Shown here one piece after another: positions 1-5,397 of a stretch of DNA of 6,089 bases. Within the stretch, counting starts at the first letter, position 1. Each line of letters begins with the position of its first letter. Source of the stretch: DATJZH01 sp035499215 (lineage in GTDB: Bacteria > Actinomycetota > Actinomycetes > Streptosporangiales > Streptosporangiaceae); NCBI GenBank assembly GCA_035499215.1, contig DATJZH010000098.1, positions 1-6,089 of the forward strand. Direction: 5' to 3'. The position numbers were made by a program, and so were the translations under genes. A model generated the notes under the pieces. It did no database searches, was not told the origin of the DNA, and worked only from the letters and a program-made list of their open reading frames with translations.

Positions 1-1
1 C

Positions 2-941
2 CAGTCGCCAGCCGCCCAGCGGGCGCTCAATACTGCCGTGGCGACCCTCGTGGCGCCCGGCGGCGGCGAGGCGGTCGATCAGGGCCAGCTGCTCGCGCGG
101 TTCGACATCGGCTTCGTCCTCATGCGAGCGCCGGTCAATCCGGGGCTCGCCCAGCAGCTGGACGGGGTCGCAGGGCTCCGTCCAGTCAGCACAACCCCGG
201 CCTTCGAGCTGTGGCGGCTCGACAGCCTGCCGACCAGAGTCCAGGTGATCGGGCCCGGCGGCACGGTAGTGCCGATCCCGTCCGGACAGGTGAACGTGTC
301 CGGTGCCGCCGCTCCGGCTGCTGGCGGGACGCTGGAGCTCGCCGAGCCGGCTGGCGGCTGGAACGCCACGCTCAACGGCCGCCCGCTTGCCACTGTCCGC
401 TCGCCGGGCCGGCGGCTGGGCGCAGGCATTCCGGCTTCCTCGCGGCGGTGGCACGCTCGATGTCACCCGCAATGATGCCGGCCGTGATCTTCCGCTCGTC
501 CTCGAAGCGACGGCTCTCGTTGTCGTGGCCGTCCTCGCGCTGCCCAGTGCCCGGATGGCCGGGCAGGACGAAGCCCCGGTGAGCGCTGCGGACATGGCGG
601 CTGCTGGCGCGAGCCAGCCGGCGGGCTCGCGCGGCCAGGACAACAGCCGCAGCCGCACTGGCGGCCGCGCCCGCGCAAGAGGCCGTGCCCGCGCAAGGTC
701 ACCGGGGGACCAGTCACCAGGAAGCCAGTCGTCCTGGCCGACGCCTGACCAGTTCTCAGGGTGGCCGCGGGAGAACCAGCCGCCGGCGTGGCTGTCCGAG
801 GATCCACAGCCGGGCTGGTCCTCCGACAACGGTGATTGCCCGGAGCGGCCTGGCGAAGCGCGGGTCGGACTGGGCTCGGCGGGAGGCGAGGGTCCGCCCC
901 GGTGGGCCGCCGGGCCAGGCACTGAGGGAGGTGACTGGTGA
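2..941 (+). CDS. Family 2-type membrane glycosyltransferase, C-terminal part only, frameshifted
   Basis: The reading frame is already open at the window's left edge, so only about the last 312 residues are present; related actinobacterial proteins are roughly 1,100 residues. The segment around DIGFVLMRAPVN and GLRPVSTTPAFELWRL (about 107-225) is what I recognise as the conserved extracytoplasmic C-terminal region of the large actinobacterial family 2 glycosyltransferases. The frame ending at 475 loses this similarity after RPLATVRSP, while the next frame resumes with AGGWAQAFRLPRGGG and runs to the TGA at 939-941. Skipping one base at about 407 joins them into a continuous family-like sequence. 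A hydrophobic stretch (489-545) is the likely last membrane helix, followed by a disordered tail of about 130 residues rich in Arg, Pro, Ser and Trp. The catalytic domain lies outside the window, so substrate cannot be inferred; a role in envelope glycan assembly is inference. Its stop overlaps the DUF5719 start, suggesting translational coupling. Confidence 0.7.
401..410 (+). other. Apparent one-base frameshift in the glycosyltransferase gene
   Basis: The codons TCG CCG (401-406) are followed by GGCC. Continuing in the same frame gives an Arg-rich, unfamily-like tail ending at the TGA at 473-475. Skipping one G of the 406-408 run gives TCG CCG GCC GGC GGC TGG, which reads SPAGGW and leads into the conserved AQAFRLP segment. 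The change is equivalent to one inserted base. Whether it is a real mutation, a consensus error or recoding cannot be told from the sequence. Confidence 0.75.
663..698 (+). repeat. Two tandem 18 bp units encoding GRARAR
   Basis: Positions 663-680 and 681-698 are direct repeats that differ at two of 18 positions (C/T at the sixth and A/G at the last). In the corrected frame each unit encodes GRARAR. They lie in the basic, disordered C-terminal tail of the glycosyltransferase, after its last membrane helix. The positive charge would favour a cytoplasmic location for the tail by the positive-inside rule; that placement is inference. Confidence 0.8.
735..842 (+). repeat. Four 9-residue repeats with a tryptophan every ninth residue
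   Basis: In the corrected glycosyltransferase frame, TGG codons fall at 735, 762, 789 and 816, exactly 27 bp apart. The units read WPTPDQFSG, WPRENQPPA, WLSEDPQPG and WSSDNGDCP. Position 1 is always Trp, position 5 is always Asp or Asn, position 4 is Glu or Asp in three of four, and Pro and Gly/Ala are common near the end. The DNA units are diverged, so this looks like an old or selected protein repeat, not a recent duplication. I do not know a named repeat family with this pattern. Confidence 0.75.
927..934 (+). promoter_or_regulatory. Strong ribosome binding site for the DUF5719 gene
   Basis: GGAGGTGA is a full eight-base match to the 16S rRNA anti-Shine-Dalgarno end. From its GGAGG core there are six bases to the GTG at 938. 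This fixes the start of the DUF5719 protein upstream of its membrane helix and argues against initiation at the internal GTG at 1035. Confidence 0.85.
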
Positions 942-2462
942 GGGACCTGTCCCGGAACCGGATCGTCCTCGCCGTCTTCGTGCTGGCCTCGGTCGCTGCG
1001 CTATACGGCGCGGCCGGGCTGAGCCCAGCACCCGGTGGCCGTGGCGCAGACCGCTCAGCTGACTTCACCGCGCCGCGCGGCCGTGTCCTCCGCCATCAGG
1101 GTCTGCCCCGGGCCCGGCTTCGCGGGTGCCGGCGGCGGCGTGGCGATAGCTACCGCCCCGGCTTCCGCGGCGGCGGGACAGGCGGTGCTGAGCCGCCTGT
1201 CGGCCACCGGCAGCACGGCAGCGGGCGCCACGGTGAGCAGCGTGAACGAGCCAGGCAAGCTGGTGACGACGGCAGCGTCCGAGGCGCCGGCCACGCCGAG
1301 AACGCAGGGATCGGGGCAGCGCACGGACGGCGGCGCGGTAATGACTGCGCCGGGTCGCGGCGGCATCATGATCTCCGCCACCGGGTCGATGGCGCAGGGG
1401 CTTGAGGCCGAGCAGACTGGTCCCACCGGACTGGTCACCGCGCGCTGCGCGGAACCAGGCACCGACTTCTGGTTCGTCGGTCCTGGTCAGCAGTCGGCAT
1501 CTGACATCGAGCTCGCGCTGATGGACGCCGACGATCAGCAGGCCGATGCTCAGGTAACTGCCCTGACTGACAGCGGCCCGCTGCTCACCAGCACCGATAC
1601 CGGGGTCGTGGTCCCGGCGCATGCGATGGTCACTCAGCCCCTGTCCCAGCTGCTGGAGCGGTCCAGGTTCGTGGCCCTGCACGTGAGCGCGAGCCTCGGC
1701 CGCGTCATCGCCGCGGTGCGCGAGACCAGCAACGGCTCACAGCCCGGCGGCTGGCTGCCGGTCACCGAGGCGCCAGCTAAGCGGTTCGTGCTGCCTGGCC
1801 TGCCCGGCACGGCCGGGGCCCGCGAGCTGTACATAGTCGTCCCAGGGGCCAGCAATGCGCAGGTGAGACTGACCGCCGTGACCCCCAGGGGGATTTATCA
1901 GCCGACTGGCGGCAGCGGTCTTGACCTGCCCGGCGGCTCGGCCGTCGGGGTTCCGCTGCCGTCACTTGGCGGGATTCCGGCCGCGATCGAAGTCTCTTCG
2001 AGCGTTCCGGTTACCGCGGCCGTGACCGTGCCAGGCGGCGCCGCCGGGTCGCCTGGGGCGTTCACCGCGGCGGCCCCCCCAGTACGCGAGCAGGGCGTCA
2101 TGGCCGACTTGCCCGGCTCCGCCGGCGGGACTGCCGAGCTGGTGCTGTCCGCCACCGCAGGCGCGGCCAGCGTCCGCATCGCGGAGGCGACGTCGGCCGC
2201 GGCGCTCGGCAGCTTCCCCAGCCGCGTGGTGCAGGTACCTGCCGGGCACACCGTCGTCACTGCGCTCCGCCCGCCTCCCGGATCCGCCGCCGCAGCGGCT
2301 TTCGCGGCGGTGATCACACCGCTGACCGGCTCGGGACCGGTCTATGCGGGCAGCGTGATCAGCTCAGCCAGCACCGTCCAGTCGATCCTGCCGGTGGCTA
2401 GCTCGCTGACCTGGGTCCCGCTGCCGACCGTGCACAACACGCACACGGCGGTCCTGCCCTGA
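938..2462 (+). CDS. DUF5719 family protein, membrane-anchored, frameshifted near the N-terminus
   Basis: Function is unknown for this family, which in actinomycetes sits next to the large glycosyltransferase. The GTG start at 938 overlaps the upstream TGA and has a near-perfect ribosome binding site. Residues 1-8 are basic (RDLSRNR) and residues 9-28 form a hydrophobic helix, so the protein is probably anchored with an extracytoplasmic body. The frame from 938 runs only to 1405, but the family-like sequence continues in another frame from about 1035; skipping one base near 1031-1034 restores SPAPVAVAQTAQL and gives 507 residues. The body is rich in Ala, Gly, Val, Ser and Thr, as expected of beta-rich domains, and contains the recognisable segment CAEPGTDFWFVGPGQQS (coded at 1449-1499). 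The C-terminus ends in VPLPTVHN...TAVLP. The coding frame passes intact through a run of seven C at 2074-2080. The gene ends 12 bp from the convergent metallopeptidase-like gene. A caller ignoring the shift would give 1035-2462 and lose the membrane anchor. Confidence 0.8.
1028..1037 (+). other. Apparent one-base frameshift in the DUF5719 gene
   Basis: The N-terminal frame reads GCA CCC GGT GGC here and leaves the family sequence. The body frame is blocked upstream by TGA at 1020-1022, so it cannot start earlier by itself. Reading GCA CCC, skipping G1034 and resuming at GTG 1035 (or dropping one C of the 1031-1033 run) joins the membrane anchor to VAVAQTAQL. It is again equivalent to a single inserted base, like the event near 407. 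Confidence 0.75.
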
Positions 2463-2474
2463 GGACCCGTCCGG

Positions 2475-2948
2475 CTACTCGTCAGCTGGGTAGCCAGGGT
2501 CGACCGCCTCGGGGTCGATGCCGAGCAGGCGGGCGAACTGCTCCACTACCACATTCAGGACGAGTTCCCCCAGTTCTTCCTCGCTGTCCGCCCTGGCAAT
2601 CAGCGGCCGCCGGTAGAGCACTATCCGGGCGGGCGTGGCCGGGGCGCCGGCGTGGCCGGCGCCGGGCGAGCCAGGATCGAGCCGGGCTAGCGGCACCGGC
2701 TCAGGATCGTCGTCGGCCAGGTCGGCGGCAGGGATTTCCTCGACGGCGAACTCGATTCCGGCGAGCTCTGCCTCCCAGCGCGGCTCTAGCTGGGAGACGG
2801 CCTGGAGCACCAGGTCATCGAACTGCTCAGCGCGGCTGCGATGGAAGGGTGAGTCCGGGGGAGCGAGCAGGCCGCGCAGCCCCCGGCCGTGCCTGTCCCG
2901 GCGGCGGATTCGCGCGGCACCTGGCGGCGGGCTGTCGCAGGTGCTCAC
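2475..2948 (-). CDS. Zincin-like metallopeptidase family protein, catalytic motif degenerate
   Basis: This is a 157-residue cytoplasmic protein of the actinobacterial 'metallopeptidase family' (zincin-like, COG3824/PF06262 type). The basic N-terminal block RIRRRDRHGRGLRGLLAPP (residues 13-31) is the clearest family signature, followed by FDDLVLQAV, IEFAVEEIP, PARIVLYRRP and a C-terminal helix LVLNVVVEQFARLLG (129-143). In zincins this helix should carry HExxH. Here the equivalent residues 131-135 are LNVVV, with no His or Glu, so zinc-dependent proteolysis is doubtful. The GTG at 2948 was chosen because it is the only start just before the conserved block. It has no clear Shine-Dalgarno sequence; a TAnnnT element (TACGCT) lies about 9-14 bases upstream, which would suit leaderless expression. 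The frame stays open back to 3569, but that extension has no family character. The divergent arrangement with DUF3499 and manB matches Rv3259 in M. tuberculosis, from memory. Confidence 0.72.
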   Translation of the reverse strand: MSTCDSPPPGAARIRRRDRHGRGLRGLLAPPDSPFHRSRAEQFDDLVLQAVSQLEPRWEAELAGIEFAVEEIPAADLADDDPEPVPLARLDPGSPGAGHAGAPATPARIVLYRRPLIARADSEEELGELVLNVVVEQFARLLGIDPEAVDPGYPADE

Positions 2949-3251
2949 GGTTACCGAGCGTATCCCGGGTATCCGCGCCTGCCGGCGATGCGCGGCTTGA
3001 TTGTCCCCGCCGCTGCCGCCGTCCTGCCCGCGCCGGCCGGACCGTCCCGGCGAGGTCAGCCGTGGAGACACGATCGTGCAGAGTGCCCCGGGTGGTGGCG
3101 TTACCGCCTGCCGGTCGGTACGGTCAGCCGTTGTGAGCGATGTACGCGGGCCTGCCTTCTGCGGGACGTGCCGGCCCGCGACCGTCCCGCTCGGAACAGA
3201 GAGCGCCGCCATGACCGGCACCGTTCGCGGAGCCCTGAGCGAGGTGGGCCG
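2949..3251. promoter_or_regulatory. Divergent intergenic region with no confident gene
   Basis: This 303 bp stretch separates the divergent metallopeptidase-like and DUF3499 genes, so promoters for both should lie here. On the minus strand TACGCT, reading TAnnnT, sits next to the GTG at 2948 but lacks a recognisable -35 box. Near it on the plus strand GTATCC occurs twice with three bases between (about 2960-2974). I find no convincing -35/-10 pair for the rightward genes. A 14-codon ATG frame (3211-3255) ends in TGA overlapping the DUF3499 TTG. Long open frames on both strands exist but encode Arg/Pro-rich sequence with no family resemblance. Confidence 0.4.
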
Positions 3252-3617
3252 TTGAGCCCGCGCACCTGCTCCCGGCCCGCGTGCAGGCGGACGGCGGTGT
3301 ACACGCTGACCTACGTATACCGGGACTCCACCGCGGTGCTGGGACCGCTGGCTGCCTATGTCGAGCCGCACTGTTATGACCTGTGCGCAGCCCATGCGGA
3401 CCGGCTGACGGCGCCGCGGGGATGGGACGTGGTCCGGCTTCCGGCCGGACCGGCCGAGGAAGCGGCGGACGACCTCGAGGCGCTCGCCAACGCGGTCAGG
3501 GAGGCGTCGGTGCCGCGTGCTGCCGTCGAGCCCGTCGGGCAGGGAGTAGAGGTCAGCCGCCGCGGCCATCTGCGGGTGCTGCGGTCAGGGCCGCCGGACC
3601 GGGGACGGCTCGGCTAG
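3252..3617 (+). CDS. DUF3499 family protein with Cys/His cluster
   Basis: This 121-residue protein matches the actinobacterial DUF3499 family, whose function is unknown. The N-terminal region LSPRTCSRPACRRTAVYTL is followed by TYVYRDSTAVLGPL, then EPHCYDLCAAHADRLTAPRGW and VVRL (about 60-63). Cys6, Cys11, Cys41 and Cys45, with His40 and His48, form a plausible zinc site; that is inference from spacing. The C-terminal third is variable and probably disordered. The TTG at 3252 was chosen because the family homology begins there and GAGGTG lies five bases upstream (3241-3246). The frame is open back to 2889, but the extra sequence is Arg-rich and not family-like. It lies 112 bp before manB in the same direction, as with Rv3258c and Rv3257c in M. 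tuberculosis (from memory), so a shared transcript is likely. Confidence 0.82.
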   Translation: MSPRTCSRPACRRTAVYTLTYVYRDSTAVLGPLAAYVEPHCYDLCAAHADRLTAPRGWDVVRLPAGPAEEAADDLEALANAVREASVPRAAVEPVGQGVEVSRRGHLRVLRSGPPDRGRLG

Positions 3618-3628
3618 CGGGCTAGCGG
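3613..3628 (+). repeat. Tandem 8 bp duplication over the DUF3499 stop codon
   Basis: GCTAGCGG occurs twice in immediate tandem, at 3613-3620 and 3621-3628. The first copy contains the TAG stop of the DUF3499 gene (3615-3617); the second repeats TAG out of frame. It looks like a small slippage duplication, and no function is claimed. Confidence 0.7.
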
Positions 3629-3671
3629 ATTGGCGCGCGCCGCGCCGTGCGCCAGCCCGGTAAGGTCGGTA

Positions 3672-3700
3672 GTCGCGTCCCGCCGCAGCGGGACCGCGAC
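3672..3700 (+). promoter_or_regulatory. GC-rich stem-loop in the manB leader
   Basis: GTCGCGTCCCGC (3672-3683) can pair with GCGGGACCGCGAC (3688-3700) across a CGCA loop, giving 12 base pairs with one bulged base. No T-run follows, so it is not an intrinsic terminator of the usual kind. It ends 14 bases before the manB ribosome binding site GGGAGG (3715-3720), which it leaves free. GCCGC (3682-3686) could instead pair with GCGGC (3706-3710), a weaker alternative fold. A role as a leader element, an RNA-stability stem or a weak terminator for DUF3499 is inference. Confidence 0.45.
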
Positions 3701-3729
3701 CGAAAGCGGCAGGCGGGAGGCAGCTCACG

Positions 3730-5100
3730 GTGGCCGAGTACGCCAAGATCTTCAAGGCCTACGACATTCGCGGGATCGTGCCGGACGAGCTTGACGAGGC
3801 GGTCGCGGCAGCGGCAGGTGCCGCGCTCGTCCGGCTGACGGGCGCCGACGCGGTGGTGACGGTGCATGATATGCGTACTTCGTCCGGCCCGCTCGCCGAT
3901 GCGTTCGGCCAGGGCGCGGCGTCGCAGGGCGCCGAAGTGATATCCGGCGGGCTCGGCTCAACCGACATGCTGTACTACGCGAGCGGCAGTCTGGATGTTC
4001 CCGGCGCCATGGTCACGGCGAGCCACAACCCGGCCAAGTACAACGGGATCAAGCTGTGCCGGGCAGGCGCCCGGCCGGTCGGCCAGGACACCGGGCTGGC
4101 CGAGGTTCGTGAGATGGCGGTGAACGGAATACCCGCGGGTCAGACCCCGGCGGGGAAGATTACCGAGCGCGATCTGCTATCCGGCTACGCCGCGCACCTG
4201 AAGACTCTCGTCGACCTGACCGGCATCCGCCCGCTGAGGGTGGCCGTGGACGCTGGCAACGGGATGGCGGGCTACACGGTGCCCAGGGTATTCGACGGGC
4301 TGCCGATCGAGATCGTGCCGCTGTATTTCGAGCTGGATGGCACTTTCCCTAACCATGAGGCGAATCCGATCGACCCGGCGAACCTCGCCGACCTGCAGCG
4401 CGGCGTGATCGCGTCCGGGGCGGATGTGGGCCTGGCCTTCGACGGCGACGCCGACCGGTGCTTCGTCGTGGACGAGCGCGGCGAGACTGTCTCGCCGTCA
4501 GTGCTGACCGCGCTGATCGCGGTGCGGGCGCTGAGCGCGGAGCCCGGCGCCGCGGTCATCCACAACCTGATCACCTCCCGGGCAGTCCCCGAAATCATTT
4601 CCCAGCACGGTGGCAGGCCGATACGCACGCGGGTCGGGCATTCGTTCATCAAGGCGCGGATGGCGGAAACGGGAGCGGTGTTCGGCGGCGAGCACTCGGG
4701 CCACTTCTACTTCCGGGATTTCTGGTTCGCCGATTCGGGCATGCTCGCTGCCCTGCACTTGCTGGCAGCGCTCGGCGCGCAAGACGGCCCGCTGTCGGCG
4801 CTGCTCGCCGGATACGCGCGCTATGTCGCATCAGGCGAGATCAACAGCGAGGTGAGCGACCAGGACGCTGCGATCAGCCGGGCCAGGGCCGCGTTCGCCG
4901 ACCGCCCCGGGGTTAGCACAGATGATCTTGACGGTCTAACTGTCAGCTGCCAGGACTGGTGGTTCAACCTGCGGCCGTCCAATACCGAGCCCTTGCTGCG
5001 TCTCAATGCTGAGGCCGGCGATGACGCGACACTGGCCAGCGTCCGCGACGAGGTGCTGCGCATCGTGCGCGCTGACAACCGCGAGGCCCAGGTCCGATGA
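3730..5100 (+). CDS. manB: Phosphomannomutase/phosphoglucomutase ManB
   Basis: This 456-residue cytoplasmic enzyme of the alpha-D-phosphohexomutase family interconverts mannose-6-phosphate and mannose-1-phosphate, the step before GDP-mannose; many relatives also accept glucose phosphates. All four family motifs are present: the phosphoserine loop TASHNP (residues 96-101, Ser98 the phosphorylated residue), the metal loop DGDADR (238-243), the sugar-specificity loop GGEHSGH (319-325) and the phosphate-binding loop RPSNTEP (415-421). The N-terminal IFKAYDIRGIVPDE and length are typical, so the gene looks intact. The GTG at 3730 is supported by GGGAGG nine bases upstream and by homology starting there. 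An open frame at 3647-3838 overlaps the start but is only a shadow. In actinomycetes the product feeds mannosylated lipids and glycoproteins, consistent with the nearby glycosyltransferase. Glucosamine mutase GlmM is an alternative, but the GEHSGH loop and neighbours favour ManB. Confidence 0.95.
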   Translation: MAEYAKIFKAYDIRGIVPDELDEAVAAAAGAALVRLTGADAVVTVHDMRTSSGPLADAFGQGAASQGAEVISGGLGSTDMLYYASGSLDVPGAMVTASHNPAKYNGIKLCRAGARPVGQDTGLAEVREMAVNGIPAGQTPAGKITERDLLSGYAAHLKTLVDLTGIRPLRVAVDAGNGMAGYTVPRVFDGLPIEIVPLYFELDGTFPNHEANPIDPANLADLQRGVIASGADVGLAFDGDADRCFVVDERGETVSPSVLTALIAVRALSAEPGAAVIHNLITSRAVPEIISQHGGRPIRTRVGHSFIKARMAETGAVFGGEHSGHFYFRDFWFADSGMLAALHLLAALGAQDGPLSALLAGYARYVASGEINSEVSDQDAAISRARAAFADRPGVSTDDLDGLTVSCQDWWFNLRPSNTEPLLRLNAEAGDDATLASVRDEVLRIVRADNREAQVR

Positions 5101-5118
5101 CATCCGGGAGAGAGCATA

Positions 5119-5298
5119 GTGAACATCGATGACTGGCTGCTCGAAATTCTGGCCTGCCCCAAATGCCACTCTCCGCTTCGCGCAGACGAGGCGGCCAGCG
5201 AGCTTGTCTGCACGGGGCCCGACGGCCTTGCCTACCCGGTGCGCGACGGCATCCCGGTCCTGCTCATCGACGAGGCGCGTGATCCGGCGGCTGGCTAG
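5119..5298 (+). CDS. Trm112 family small zinc-site protein
   Basis: This 59-residue protein follows manB by 18 bp. It reads WLLEILACPKCHSPL (residues 6-20), then ELVC and LAYPVRDGIPVLLIDEAR (37-54), the Trm112/YcaR pattern. Cys13, Cys16 and Cys31 are present; a fourth cysteine is lacking, as I recall also for E. coli YcaR. In eukaryotes and archaea Trm112 activates methyltransferases; bacterial single-domain members are poorly characterised, so partnership with a methyltransferase is inference. The GTG at 5119 has GGGAG eight bases upstream (5106-5110) and homology begins immediately. The short spacing suggests co-transcription and possibly coupling with manB. The TAG at 5296-5298 is followed in the same frame by the transporter's upstream region, but the families are normally separate proteins. 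Confidence 0.88.
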   Translation: MNIDDWLLEILACPKCHSPLRADEAASELVCTGPDGLAYPVRDGIPVLLIDEARDPAAG

Positions 5299-5397
5299 CC
5301 AGCCGGGGGCCGCTGGAAAGCTGTCGTTATCAGCGCTGACCGTCCTGCCGCCACGGGCCGCCCGCCTGCCGGGGCGCACGGCACCGGAAAGCGGACG

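Noticed and set aside
463..1068. Long minus-strand open frame of 201 codons
   Set aside because: It is antisense to the glycosyltransferase tail and DUF5719 start, is rich in Arg and Pro, and resembles no family; high GC makes such shadow frames common.
2889..3251. N-terminal extension of DUF3499 in the same frame
   Set aside because: The frame is open, but the extension is Arg-rich and not family-like, and the TTG at 3252 has a good ribosome binding site exactly where homology begins.
3001..3255. 84-codon plus-strand frame in the divergent intergenic region
   Set aside because: It has a TTG start without a clear ribosome binding site and no recognisable sequence; only its last 14 codons are mentioned as a possible coupling frame.
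2949..3569. N-terminal extension of the metallopeptidase-like gene
   Set aside because: It is antisense to DUF3499 and has low-complexity composition; family sequence begins only after the GTG at 2948.
3632..3646. Short palindrome GGCGCG-CGC-CGCGCC after DUF3499 as a terminator
   Set aside because: The stem is only six pairs with no T-run, and similar GC palindromes are frequent in this composition.
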